NCBI RefSeq assembly: GCF_014695375.1
Contig: NZ_JACJOG010000028.1
Coordinates: forward strand, 1 to 64,000
From: Coleofasciculus sp. FACHB-T130
GTDB lineage: Bacteria; Cyanobacteriota; Cyanobacteriia; Cyanobacteriales; FACHB-T130
Length of the DNA: 64,000 bases
Reading direction: 5' to 3'
Both the position numbers and the translations under genes were made by a program. This document shows, one piece after another, positions 28,657-37,823 of this stretch. Numbering within the stretch: the stretch's first letter is position 1; each line of letters opens with the position of its first letter. The notes under the pieces are model-generated. The model worked only from the letters and a program-made list of their open reading frames with translations. It was not told the origin of the DNA and ran no database searches.

Positions 28657-29019
28657 ATGACTAGGAGACTTTCAGCCGCTGTTGGCGCGATCGCCTCCGG
28701 TATAACTTTACCGACCGCCGCTGCACCGATTCAAGCTCCTGTTCAGACTCCTGAACGATCTAGTCAAGTTGTCCGCAAGTTATATCCTAATTACAAAGTG
28801 ATCGTGTTAGACGATGATTTCAATACTTTTGAACACGTTCACGAGTGTTTGGTGAAATATATCCCTGACATGACAAGCGATCTCGCTTGGGAACACACCT
28901 ATCAAATCCACTTTGAAGGTCAAGCGATTGTTTGGGTGGGTCCCCAAGAGCAAGCAGAACTTTACCACGAGCAACTCAGCCGCGCTGGGTTGACAATGGC
29001 TCCTCTAGAGGCGGCTTAA
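28657..29019 (+). CDS. clpS: ClpS-type adaptor (second cyanobacterial form)
   Basis: ClpS adaptors bind N-degron substrates and hand them to ClpC for degradation by ClpP. The domain begins at about residue 40: YPNYKVIVLDDDFNTFEHVHECL, then HFEGQAIVWVGPQEQAELYHEQL and the LTMAPLEAA tail, which I recognise as the second ClpS type (ClpS2) of cyanobacteria. It has a 38-residue amino-terminal extension rich in Ala and Pro (AIASGITLPTAAAPIQAPVQ) that is not part of the fold. An internal start cannot be excluded. Confidence 0.85.
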   Translation: MTRRLSAAVGAIASGITLPTAAAPIQAPVQTPERSSQVVRKLYPNYKVIVLDDDFNTFEHVHECLVKYIPDMTSDLAWEHTYQIHFEGQAIVWVGPQEQAELYHEQLSRAGLTMAPLEAA

Positions 29020-29021
29020 AA

Positions 29022-29084
29022 AAGTTATGAGTGTGAGTTAGCATTCTTAATTCAAAACTCAACACTCATAACTCATAACTTTCC
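29022..29084. terminator. Inverted repeat between clpS and argD
   Basis: AAGTTATGAGTGTGAGTT (from 29022) pairs imperfectly with the ACACTCATAACT/CATAACTTT segment near 29061-29083. It sits between convergent genes; likely a bidirectional terminator. Confidence 0.5.
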
Positions 29085-29090
29085 GATTCC

Positions 29091-30368
29091 CTACGCGGTT
29101 ACGATTGCCATCGCCCGTTCAACGGCTTGCAGCGCTTGGTCTACCTCTTCGGCAGAGACAATCAGCGGCGGCACAAATCGAATCACCTTCGGGCCTGCTG
29201 GCACCAGCAATAAGCCGTCGGCGATCGCTGCTTTAACGACATCGGCTGAAGTTAAATCAATCTCTGCCTTCAACTCCATGCCGCTGATTAAACCCCAGCC
29301 ACGCACTTCACTAATTTGGTCGGGATATTTAGATGCGATCGCACTCAATCCAGCTCGTAATTGTTCGCCGCGATCTTGTACATTTTGCAGAATATTATCC
29401 CGTTCTATCGTCTGACAGACGGTTAACGCAGCCGCACAGGCAAAAGGATTGCCGCCATAAGTGCTAGCATGATCTCCCGGCTGAAAAACATCACAATGTT
29501 TCTTGCACAAGGTTGCACCGATGGGAATGCCACCGCCTAATCCCTTGGCAGACGTGAAGATATCCGGCTCAATTCCCAAATTCTCGTATCCCCAGAACTT
29601 GCCGCTGCGACCCATGCCAACTTGCACTTCATCTAAAATTAGCAAGATGTCGTTGTCATCGCAGATTTTCCGCAATTCTTGGAAGTATTTGACATCGCCG
29701 GGACGCACACCGCCTTCTCCCTGCAAGGCTTCCAGCATAATTGCGGTGACGCCTTGATCGCCTTCGTCGAGGGTAGCGATCGCATTCTTGATCGCCCCAA
29801 TATCGTTGTAAGGCACATAGTAAAAACCAGGCATCAACGGGGCAAAATTTTTCTGGTACTTCGGTTGACCTGTAGCGGTAATCGTCGCCAACGTGCGCCC
29901 GTGGAAGCTGGCGTGAGCCGTCAAAATAATCGGCTTTTCGATCCCTTTGACCGTGTGGGCATATTTCCGAGCCAGTTTGATTGCCCCTTCATTCGCCTCA
30001 GCACCGGAATTGCAGAAAAACGCCCGATCCGCGCAGGAATGGTCGATCAACCATTTTGCCAATTCCCCTTGTACCGGGATGTAATACAAGTTAGAGACAT
30101 GGTGCAGCGTCTGGATTTGGCGAGTTACGGTTTCCACCAAAGCTGGGTGAGCGTGTCCGAGGGTACAAGTGGCAATCCCGGCAACAAAGTCCAGATATTC
30201 GCGCCCCTCGCTATCCCACAGGCGGCAACCCGCACCCCGTTCTAAAGCTAGGGGATAGCGCCCGTAGGTACTCATCACCGAGGCGTCAAAGCCTTCTGGG
30301 TCATACGGAACGGACACGCCTGACTCTGCCGGAATTGAGGAATTTTCAACCAGAGTTTCTAGACTCAC
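29091..30368 (-). CDS. argD: Acetylornithine aminotransferase
   Basis: PLP-dependent class III aminotransferase converting N-acetylglutamate semialdehyde to N-acetylornithine in arginine synthesis. Motifs: FCNSGAEANEGAIKLARKY (PLP phosphate loop), LILDEVQVGMGRSGKF (Asp binding the pyridine N), and TSAKGLGGGIPIGA with the Schiff-base Lys. Length 425 aa fits ArgD. Start GTG 30368 has AGGAG 7 nt upstream. Relatives include ornithine and GABA transaminases, but ArgD is the best match. Confidence 0.9.
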   Translation of the reverse strand: MSLETLVENSSIPAESGVSVPYDPEGFDASVMSTYGRYPLALERGAGCRLWDSEGREYLDFVAGIATCTLGHAHPALVETVTRQIQTLHHVSNLYYIPVQGELAKWLIDHSCADRAFFCNSGAEANEGAIKLARKYAHTVKGIEKPIILTAHASFHGRTLATITATGQPKYQKNFAPLMPGFYYVPYNDIGAIKNAIATLDEGDQGVTAIMLEALQGEGGVRPGDVKYFQELRKICDDNDILLILDEVQVGMGRSGKFWGYENLGIEPDIFTSAKGLGGGIPIGATLCKKHCDVFQPGDHASTYGGNPFACAAALTVCQTIERDNILQNVQDRGEQLRAGLSAIASKYPDQISEVRGWGLISGMELKAEIDLTSADVVKAAIADGLLLVPAGPKVIRFVPPLIVSAEEVDQALQAVERAMAIVTA

Positions 30369-30581
30369 TGCTTACTCCTGAAATTTTTTATCCTTATTTG
30401 GCAATCTTAAAGGGAATTTTCAAAAAGTTCTGTTTAAAGGGAACTATAAACCCTGAGAAAACAGAAACAGGCTTACTTGCGAAAGGTTAGCTGAGGCGGT
30501 TAACATCGTCCACGCGACTCCAGGTTGAGTCTAAGATTGACCGCGAGCATTGCACTTGATCCAATCGGCTCGTCTGACAGG

Positions 30582-32291
30582 ATGATTTTGGGAAAGTTTA
30601 AGTTGCGATCGCTCCTCATTTTTGTTTGTCCCAATCAGCTAAATCAGATGATGCATCTTTTATCCTTAGCAAAACTCCCCGTCTGGTGCTTTCCGCAGCC
30701 GTTTGTTCTCGCTAATCTTAACCAAACAAACCAGCAGCCTCAAGCAAACATTGCAGAATTAGTCCCAATTCTGATTATTCTCCTGCTAATTGCCACAGTT
30801 GTTGCCCTGGTGACACAGCGGCTTCGCGTTCCCTATGTCACGGGTTTAGTGTTGGCAGGTTTACCAATCACGGAACTATTTTCTCGCCGGATTGGACTCG
30901 ATCCTTCCTTAGTATTGAATCTTTTCCTGCCAATTCTCATCTTTGAAGCTGGCATCAATACAGATGTTAGCCGTCTCCGAAGCACGTTTAAACCAATTGC
31001 CCTTTTAGCGGGTCCAGGGGCGATACTTTCCTCGGCGATTATTGCCGTTCTGTTGAAATTTGGGCTAGGGCTAGATTGGATACCCGCACTACTAATTGGA
31101 GTTATTCTCGCAAACACTGATACGGTTTCCATGATTGCCGTTTTTAAGGAGATACCTGTACCCTCCCGGCTTTCCACGATCGTTGAAGGAGAAACCCTCT
31201 TCAACGATGCTGCCGCCCTAGTTTCATTTAACCTGATTCTGACAGTGTATTCGACAGGTTCGCTCACAGTATTAGAAGGAATCCAACAACTATTATTTGT
31301 TGCCGTGGGAGGCAGTCTCGTTGGCTTAGTCTTGGGCTATTTAAGCATCCCTGTATTTCTTCGTTTACACGATCCCCTTAGCAGTCTCTTGCTAACCGTT
31401 GCAGTTGCATTAGGAACCTTTCAAATCGGGCAATCTTTAGGGGTATCCGGTGCTGTGGCTGTGGTTGTAGCTGGATTAATTTTCGGGAACGTTGGGCTTT
31501 CTCGCAGCACGTCTGCTTCCGATCGGATCGCGTTGTTAAGTTTTTGGGACTATGCCAGTTTTGCAGTCAATACCTTTATTTTTCTGCTGATTGGTGTAGA
31601 AATAAACCCGGTGACGTTCTGGAGGACTTTGCCAGCGGTTCTGCTTGCCGTTTTGGCTTACCAAATTGCGCGAGTCCTCACTGTCTATCCGCTGTTGGCT
31701 GGAGTGCGTTGGTTTGACCGTCCGATTCCATTGCGCTGGCAGCACGTCCTGTTTTTAGGTAATATCAAAGGCTCTCTTTCAATGGCTCTTGCCCTTAGCT
31801 TACCTACAACACTACCGGGGCGAGAGCAGTTGATTGCTTTAGTGTTTGGTGCGGTGTTGTTATCTCTCGTAGGGCAGGGCGTAAGTTTACCTTGGTTTGT
31901 ACGCCGGTTGCAACTCTCTCGCTTCTCAGATTCTCGCCAACAAATTGAGGAATTGCAGGCTCAGTTAATTGCTTCTAAGGCAGCTCAAGATGAATTGGAT
32001 AGTCTATTGAAAAAAGGGGTTTTGCCAAAAAGTGTTTATGAAGAAATGCGAGCCGTTTATCAGGTGCAAGTTGCCGGGGCAGAAAAAGCGCTGCGGAATC
32101 TTTATAATCGTCGTCCGGGACAATTAGTTGAAGGCGATCGCTCAAAACTTGACGCCATTCGACGACGATTACTCTTGGCAGAAAAAGGGGCGCTAAATGA
32201 GGCGATCCGGCAGCGAATTCTCTCTGAGGAAATTGTGCAAGGGCGAATAAAAACAATTGATGAACAACTGATGAAACTAGAAGATGATTAG
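30582..32291 (+). CDS. CPA1-type Na+(K+)/H+ antiporter
   Basis: Membrane exchanger of the NhaP/CPA1 group, exporting Na+ or K+ in exchange for H+. About twelve helices cover the first 400 residues; the ion-site region reads ILANTDTVSMIAVF and GETLFNDAAALVSF, the ND motif of electroneutral CPA1 exchangers. A soluble tail of roughly 140 residues with heptad-like Glu/Gln/Lys follows. The start is uncertain: a TTG at 30525 and an ATG at 30648 are in frame. Its stop overlaps the stop of a convergent TrkA-N gene by 4 bp, and a K+ channel follows, forming an ion-homeostasis cluster. Confidence 0.85.
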   Translation: MILGKFKLRSLLIFVCPNQLNQMMHLLSLAKLPVWCFPQPFVLANLNQTNQQPQANIAELVPILIILLLIATVVALVTQRLRVPYVTGLVLAGLPITELFSRRIGLDPSLVLNLFLPILIFEAGINTDVSRLRSTFKPIALLAGPGAILSSAIIAVLLKFGLGLDWIPALLIGVILANTDTVSMIAVFKEIPVPSRLSTIVEGETLFNDAAALVSFNLILTVYSTGSLTVLEGIQQLLFVAVGGSLVGLVLGYLSIPVFLRLHDPLSSLLLTVAVALGTFQIGQSLGVSGAVAVVVAGLIFGNVGLSRSTSASDRIALLSFWDYASFAVNTFIFLLIGVEINPVTFWRTLPAVLLAVLAYQIARVLTVYPLLAGVRWFDRPIPLRWQHVLFLGNIKGSLSMALALSLPTTLPGREQLIALVFGAVLLSLVGQGVSLPWFVRRLQLSRFSDSRQQIEELQAQLIASKAAQDELDSLLKKGVLPKSVYEEMRAVYQVQVAGAEKALRNLYNRRPGQLVEGDRSKLDAIRRRLLLAEKGALNEAIRQRILSEEIVQGRIKTIDEQLMKLEDD

Positions 32292-32965
32292 GCACAACCA
32301 TTAATAAAATCAATGGCTTGATGTAATGACCCTGGCTTCGTCACCATTAATATCGTCGCTCCTGGCTCTAATACTGTACTTCCGTTGGGAATTTCTAAAT
32401 CCATGTGGGGATGGGATTGATAACCAATAATTAAAGAGCCTGTAGGAAATTGGGGTTCTTGAGCGATTTCAGCAACGGTAAGACCGACAACATAGCACTT
32501 TTGGGGAATCGAGAGTTTTAAAACTTCAATTTGACCCTGCTCAAAATGCATCATTGATTCTACTTGCGGATACTCAATCGCATTCACCATTGTAGAAACT
32601 CCCAAATCAACAGTACTGATGATATGAGAAGCCCCAACAATGCGTAGGGGTTCGGCAAAATCCCGGTGGCGCACTCGACTCACAATATGGGAAACGCCGT
32701 AGTGTTTAGCAAGCGTGACCATTGCTAGATTTAAGGCATCATGACGGAGAACGGCTGCGACGGCATCAGCTTTGTGAATCCCGGCTTCTAGCAGCACCTC
32801 GGTACTGACAGCACTGCCTTCAAATGCCATTGCGCCGACTTGTTCGCGGACATACCGGCAAGCACTTGGATCGATATCAATTACGGCGACGGTATGCCCC
32901 AGGTCTACCAGCCGTTGCGCTAAATCCAACCCAACAAGCCCGGCTCCACCAATGAGTACAAACAT
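32288..32965 (-). CDS. TrkA-N (RCK) NAD-binding regulatory protein
   Basis: Soluble regulator of K+ transport. MFVLIGGAGLVGLDLAQRL and TVAVIDIDPSACRYVRE form a Rossmann fold binding NAD(H) (TrkA-N/RCK), followed by a TrkA-C-like region near residues 150-225 (GSTVLEPGATILMVTKPG). About 225 aa from ATG 32965; the frame runs to a GTG at 33001. It probably gates a partner K+ channel or antiporter, and both candidate partners lie on either side. Confidence 0.83.
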   Translation of the reverse strand: MFVLIGGAGLVGLDLAQRLVDLGHTVAVIDIDPSACRYVREQVGAMAFEGSAVSTEVLLEAGIHKADAVAAVLRHDALNLAMVTLAKHYGVSHIVSRVRHRDFAEPLRIVGASHIISTVDLGVSTMVNAIEYPQVESMMHFEQGQIEVLKLSIPQKCYVVGLTVAEIAQEPQFPTGSLIIGYQSHPHMDLEIPNGSTVLEPGATILMVTKPGSLHQAIDFINGCA

Positions 32966-33066
32966 AGCTGTCTCTCTAAGAATATTGACTCTGTGCTTCA
33001 CTTTACAAGTCGAGAGCGGTTATCCTGCGAGGGTATCCTCCACATTTTTTTCTAAAATTGACTTAG

Positions 33067-34155
33067 GTGACTACAGGCAGTGTAAGCAACGATCGGACAG
33101 CACTTGAGCAAAAATATGAACGCCTTCGTCAAGAGTTGATTGGCGGTGCGATCGCACTCTTTGGTGTCGCCCTGCTCGGCACTTTATGGTACAAGCTGGT
33201 GGAGGGTTGGTCGTGGTCAGATGCCGCCTATATGACTGTGATCACGCTAGCAACTGTGGGGTATGGAGAAACTAATCCGCTGGGTAATCGCGGTCGCTTG
33301 TTTACGATCGCCCTGATTTTAACAGGTGTGGTCAGCATCGGTTACATCGTCAATCGGTTTACAGAAGCCCTGATTCAAGGCTACTTTCAAGAGGGAGGAC
33401 GACTGAGGCAGCGGCGGCGTTTGGTAGATTCTTTAAATGAACACTATATCCTTTGTGGCTTTGGACGCACCGGGCGTCAGATTGCTAAAGAGTTTAAGGC
33501 GGAAGGCATTGCGTTTGTGACCATAGACTCTCAGATGGAGCCGGTAGAGGAGGCGCTACAGTTGGGTTATATCGCGGTGCAAGGCGATGCGACGCTGGAT
33601 GACACGCTTCACAGGGTAGCGATTGAACGGGCGATTTGTCTGGTGGCGGCGCTGCCTTCGGATGCAGAAAATCTCTATACGGTGATTTCGGCGAAAACGC
33701 TCAATCCAAACATTCGAGCGATCGCGCGGGCAAGTACAGAAGAAGCGGTGCAAAAAATGCAACGCGCCGGTGCTGATGCCGTGGTTTCCCCCTATATTAC
33801 TGGCGGCAGGCGCATGGCAGCAGCAGCGCTTAGACCCCAGGTGATGGACTTTGTGGATGGTATCCTCACGGGAACCGATCGAGCTTTTTATATGGAAGAG
33901 TTCCTGATCGATCCTCAAAGTTGTCCCGTTGTGAGACAAAGCCTAAGAGAAGCCCGGTTGCGATCGCAATCGGGCGCTTTAGTTCTCGCCATTCGTCGCG
34001 CCGATGGCACCCTCATCGGGGGTCCCACGGGAGAAACTCAATTACTGGCGGGAGATTTGCTCATTTGCATGGGTACAGCAGAACAACTGCGAATCCTCAG
34101 CCAAATCCTCATTCCCATTAGTTCTGGGAAGCTGCGTCCGCCCAAGCATACCTAA
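33067..34155 (+). CDS. Two-helix K+ channel with TrkA-N domain
   Basis: Ligand-gated potassium channel of the MthK/Kch kind. Residues 24-100 contain two transmembrane helices and a pore loop with the selectivity filter TVGYGE (ITLATVGYGETNPLG). A RCK domain follows (HYILCGFGRTGRQIAKEF, FVTIDSQMEPVEEA), and TrkA-C occupies the last 90 residues (GALVLAIRRADGTLIGG). Start GTG 33067. The gene ends only 8 bp from the convergent Argonaute gene with no visible terminator. Confidence 0.9.
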   Translation: MTTGSVSNDRTALEQKYERLRQELIGGAIALFGVALLGTLWYKLVEGWSWSDAAYMTVITLATVGYGETNPLGNRGRLFTIALILTGVVSIGYIVNRFTEALIQGYFQEGGRLRQRRRLVDSLNEHYILCGFGRTGRQIAKEFKAEGIAFVTIDSQMEPVEEALQLGYIAVQGDATLDDTLHRVAIERAICLVAALPSDAENLYTVISAKTLNPNIRAIARASTEEAVQKMQRAGADAVVSPYITGGRRMAAAALRPQVMDFVDGILTGTDRAFYMEEFLIDPQSCPVVRQSLREARLRSQSGALVLAIRRADGTLIGGPTGETQLLAGDLLICMGTAEQLRILSQILIPISSGKLRPPKHT

Positions 34156-34163
34156 TAAAATGC

Positions 34164-36383
34164 TTATAGCCAGAATTGGCGATCGCCTTCCATCACACTA
34201 GGACGAATACCTTGTAAACGCAGATAAGCCATGCGGTCAGATCCGTACAGCGGCATAGGCAAGCGAGGCTCTTTTAACGCTCCATGATGCAGGAGTGTCA
34301 GTTTTAAAGTAGTTTCCACAATCTGTTCAATTGAGGCTTGGTGTCCTTCTTGATGAACTGTCAAACGTAGGGGACGAGCCAAACCGACTTTCTCTGAAAC
34401 TTTAGTTGTTACCAGAATTGCTTCCCGATGCGATAAGCGAAGTGCTAAACCTTGTGATGGTGCCATCACCTCTTTCTGATTGATATTGTAAAGTCGAGGA
34501 ACACCAGATTTTTTACACTCTACCAAGATAAAATTAGAGCCAATTGCTTCAGCACGTTTTACTAAATAATCGACTTCTTTGCCAACAAAGGAGCCATCGC
34601 GGTAAATTAGGACAGTTTTATTTTTTAATTTAGCTGCTGGTAACAATCGCTCTAGCAGGCGGGGCGGTATTTCTTCACCTTCAACTAGATCATCTTCCAG
34701 TTGGTAGCGAATAAATTCCCCTCGTTTACCATACAAACGCACACTCGCACAAGCATTCATCGTCCCTGATTGCGTTGGCTTTTTTTTGATACTTCTAGAA
34801 ATATCTAAACCAATGAAATAATCAGCAACCTCTAAAGGTTCAGCCAAAATAAAGGGTAAATTACCTAACTTTGCCAGAATACCTGGAATCACCTGATTTA
34901 AGACATACTGATAGTTATTAGAATTACTCAAAGTATCGTCATAAATTATTTGACTGGCAATCTGACGGCGGAGCAGCTGCGAGTAGATTTGAAAATAAAA
35001 ACTTCCCTCATCTTTGTAATCTGAAGCGCGATCGCTCTGGGGTAAAAATGTCAAAACAATATCATGTGGTATATCAATTAATTCATTAACAGCTTTCTCA
35101 ACTGCTGCTCTTGCATCAGCTACACTCAAGTTATTGACTGACAAACCTTTCCTGGTAATCACTTCACTTTTAAATCCATAGCTTTTCAGACGTTGCTTAA
35201 CCTGCTCCAGAAACCGATCTACCTTTAAATCGCCAAGCTTGAGTGCTGCAATATAAATTGTTTTTGATTTATCTTGATAATCATTGTGACGGTGATAAAC
35301 ACCACCTCTTAATAGTCCTTTAAGAATTTCTCCTCTTTTACCAGTAACGCCATTACCAAAAATTAGAGTAATTTGTTCTAGCGGAACTTCAGGTTTCCAG
35401 AATAAATTTGGATGCTGACTGCTATTAACACCACGTTCTAGTTGAAATCCATAAGCTGCTAAAGCACTACTCGCTATTTGCTTATAGGAAGCCACAAGTT
35501 GTGTTCTATCTTTATGTGTAATTTTAGTTGCTTTGAGTAGATCCCCATAATCCACCTCAAATTGGTCAGCCGTTTCAGAGGTAACGCATGGACGTAAAGC
35601 CGCCATAGCATAGTGAAACTGCTTTGGATTTTTACCAAATTTTACAGCCACAACAGGTTGATTGTTTGGGGCTTCACGTAGTGCTTGCTTACTGGTTGAA
35701 CCAGTCGCTTTCTCAAGCAGTTCTTCTCTGTGTTCTTCCATAGTTCCGACAAGGCCGATAATTGTGGCTTTACCGCCCCGTTCAATCTCTTGAACTTTCA
35801 AACCGATTAAAAGTTGTTCAGGGTTTTGCCGATAGGGATGATTTTCGTAGAAATCTGCCAAATTTTCCCGAAAGACAATACGGCTGCAAACTGTTAAACC
35901 AAGCGCAGGCTGTAACTCACCTTGCAATTCGATAGTTTCTGCCCAAAAATCCGGCTCTCTCCTGACTTCAACTCCGTTATCAGACAAAGCAACTAAATAG
36001 TCAAATTTAGTTTTATTCAACACCTGAACAGCTAACTGGGAAAGAATCGAGGGCGTTAGCTGTGGCTGACGTACCCATTGAAACGACAAGAAGCGATCGC
36101 TAAAATCATCTACTTCATCTTGAATATTTTTCAGCGCATCCCGCAACTCATCTTGGCTTGGTAGTTGTCTATTAGATACCGCCAAAACCCAAAAATAAGG
36201 CTTTTGCCAGATAACAACAGTATCAGGTAGCTTTCGACTAAAATGGTAGCTTAAGCGGTTGCCATCCTTACGCTCTACTTCAGGAGTCAATCGAAAACAC
36301 ATTAACTTGAGTTGTGAGGTTTTTAGCGGAAAAACTTCACTAAAAGATGTGTAACTGTGGGTAGATGCAATAGTATTAGTCAT
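34164..36383 (-). CDS. Long-A prokaryotic Argonaute nuclease
   Basis: Guide-directed nuclease of the PIWI superfamily, likely an anti-plasmid/anti-phage enzyme using small DNA or RNA guides. At 739 aa it has the size of the characterised Synechococcus elongatus Argonaute. Visible order: N domain and linker, PAZ-like middle from about 165 to 290, MID at about 430-515 (QIASQIIYDD and ILAKLGNLPF, the 5'-phosphate pocket), PIWI from about 520. The catalytic tetrad looks complete: Asp527 (FIGLDISRS), a glutamate finger in EDDLVEGEEIPP, Asp596 (IYRDGSFVG) and Asp716 (YGSDRMAYL). The ATG at 36383 overlaps the nuclease stop (ATGA), implying translational coupling. Guide type is not deducible. Confidence 0.93.
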   Translation of the reverse strand: MTNTIASTHSYTSFSEVFPLKTSQLKLMCFRLTPEVERKDGNRLSYHFSRKLPDTVVIWQKPYFWVLAVSNRQLPSQDELRDALKNIQDEVDDFSDRFLSFQWVRQPQLTPSILSQLAVQVLNKTKFDYLVALSDNGVEVRREPDFWAETIELQGELQPALGLTVCSRIVFRENLADFYENHPYRQNPEQLLIGLKVQEIERGGKATIIGLVGTMEEHREELLEKATGSTSKQALREAPNNQPVVAVKFGKNPKQFHYAMAALRPCVTSETADQFEVDYGDLLKATKITHKDRTQLVASYKQIASSALAAYGFQLERGVNSSQHPNLFWKPEVPLEQITLIFGNGVTGKRGEILKGLLRGGVYHRHNDYQDKSKTIYIAALKLGDLKVDRFLEQVKQRLKSYGFKSEVITRKGLSVNNLSVADARAAVEKAVNELIDIPHDIVLTFLPQSDRASDYKDEGSFYFQIYSQLLRRQIASQIIYDDTLSNSNNYQYVLNQVIPGILAKLGNLPFILAEPLEVADYFIGLDISRSIKKKPTQSGTMNACASVRLYGKRGEFIRYQLEDDLVEGEEIPPRLLERLLPAAKLKNKTVLIYRDGSFVGKEVDYLVKRAEAIGSNFILVECKKSGVPRLYNINQKEVMAPSQGLALRLSHREAILVTTKVSEKVGLARPLRLTVHQEGHQASIEQIVETTLKLTLLHHGALKEPRLPMPLYGSDRMAYLRLQGIRPSVMEGDRQFWL

Positions 36384-37201
36384 GCAGAAACCTCAGAAAC
36401 AGAAAATTTACAAATTGAGTTGAATTGGCAGTTACGACAATTAAAGCCAGGATTGGCTGGAAAGATTTGGGCAAAGTTAGAAGGGTTTTCCTTGTAACGG
36501 CGTAACTCTTTCTGATGTTGTTCAGCTATGCGTACCAACTCAATCTGAATTGCATTGAGCTGGGCATCTGTGGCAGTAATACGGTCAGACCACTTGTTAG
36601 TTTCCAAGTTATAGAATGAAGCAACAGCTTTTTGTTGAGGGTAGAGATAGGTAGCTGCCAAAAGGTAAACAAATGCTTGTCGTCTGTCAAAATCAGATTT
36701 GCCTGTTTTGAAATCTAAAATGTGTAGCTTACCGTCTAAATCAACAAAGATGCAGTCAATAGCCGCAAATAAGTTGAAAAAATAGTTGCCATTACGAATA
36801 AGAATTGGTTCTGGAATACCCTCATCTCCTCGGCTAAGTTTGATGATATTTTTCCCAGCCAGAATAGGATTTTTGTAGTAGTTTTGCAGAATTTGAATAA
36901 CTCGCTGCTGAACTTCAGATGGCTCTTTGCTTAATTGCAGAATCTCTGCCATTCGCTCCACACCATTAGATGGTTGTAACAGCTCTATATCCTGATGAAA
37001 CTCGTAAACCGCCTTCTGTGCCAGCAAACCAATATGCTGAGGTGTAGTGTCTTGCTCCAAAAGTGCTTTCACCAGTGGTTCTTTCTTTCGCGCTCTGGCA
37101 AAACCTCGCTTCATGTCACAGTGCCAGTGTTCTTGCCCCACAGATGGGGCGAACTGTGACCAAATGTTAAAACTCACATACGGTCGCCAAGGTGTTCCCA
37201 T
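36380..37201 (-). CDS. Cas4/AddB-like PD-(D/E)XK nuclease with Fe-S cysteines
   Basis: RecB-family nuclease of 273 aa. The active site reads AAIDCIF (Asp149), then LHILDFKTGK (Asp163-x-Lys165) and QAFVYLL (Gln175, QxxxY motif). Cys28 near the start plus Cys255, Cys258 and Cys264 at the end (FNCRNCQFNSICKF) form the 1+3 cysteine pattern of Cas4 and AddB [4Fe-4S] clusters. Start ATG 37201 has GGGAG 9 nt upstream and lies 4 nt after the preceding stop; the frame is open to 37258. Such nucleases are known neighbours of long Argonautes and may make or trim guide-source DNA ends; the role is inference. Confidence 0.88.
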   Translation of the reverse strand: MGTPWRPYVSFNIWSQFAPSVGQEHWHCDMKRGFARARKKEPLVKALLEQDTTPQHIGLLAQKAVYEFHQDIELLQPSNGVERMAEILQLSKEPSEVQQRVIQILQNYYKNPILAGKNIIKLSRGDEGIPEPILIRNGNYFFNLFAAIDCIFVDLDGKLHILDFKTGKSDFDRRQAFVYLLAATYLYPQQKAVASFYNLETNKWSDRITATDAQLNAIQIELVRIAEQHQKELRRYKENPSNFAQIFPANPGFNCRNCQFNSICKFSVSEVSA

Positions 37202-37205
37202 TGGT

Positions 37206-37823
37206 TTAAACTCCCAAACTAGATAACTGCAAATCTGTTTTTGGCTGCTTCCAACCATGCTGAGCCGCTACTTTTTTTAGGACAGATTTGATAGTTTTTG
37301 GGGAAGCAGAAGACATCAAGATACTCGGATAAACTGCCGTCCCCCACTTGGGATGCTCTAGTACACGACAGTTGTTGTGAATTACTGGAAAGTCCAACAG
37401 AGCTTTCACCGCAGCTGTGTCATCGTGGGGGATTTCACCTATGCGTGAAAGCAACGGATAGCCAGTGCGGGGGTCAATCAAGTCTGTCAACAATCCGCGA
37501 TCGCGTAGATCAAATGCCACATCAAAGCCAAAGCGCATGAACTTCTCCCGAAGCCGCTCTTTTTCCCTCTCGACATGATCTGTGCTTTCCGCCAAATAGT
37601 ATCGAGATTGCTGCAAGACAACCACAACCCACAAAACAGGCAAATTCCAATCTGGGATAACTCGCTCCAAGTTTTGAACCATGAACGGACTGGGCTGATG
37701 AGTGGAAATCTGAACTCCCTGTCCCGTCTGCGTGACTTGATGGATGATACTGCCTTGCTGACCAGTGTTCTGCGGCTCCAAATTATGTGCTTTATATTCA
37801 GCTTTTTTTCTAGCGTAGACCAT
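37206..37823 (-). CDS. MMADHC-family protein, first gene of the Argonaute operon
   Basis: Member of the family annotated as methylmalonic aciduria and homocystinuria type D protein, in humans a cobalamin-trafficking chaperone with a nitroreductase-like fold. I recognise it from VQISTHQPSPFMVQNLERVIPDW, FGFDVAFDLRDRGLLTDLIDP and GEIPHDDTAAVKALLDFPVI. The first 25 residues are a charged extension, so the true start may be internal. About 205 aa, no membrane segment. It precedes the nuclease by 4 nt and is the leading gene of the Argonaute operon. Its job there is unknown. Confidence 0.75.
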   Translation of the reverse strand: MVYARKKAEYKAHNLEPQNTGQQGSIIHQVTQTGQGVQISTHQPSPFMVQNLERVIPDWNLPVLWVVVVLQQSRYYLAESTDHVEREKERLREKFMRFGFDVAFDLRDRGLLTDLIDPRTGYPLLSRIGEIPHDDTAAVKALLDFPVIHNNCRVLEHPKWGTAVYPSILMSSASPKTIKSVLKKVAAQHGWKQPKTDLQLSSLGV

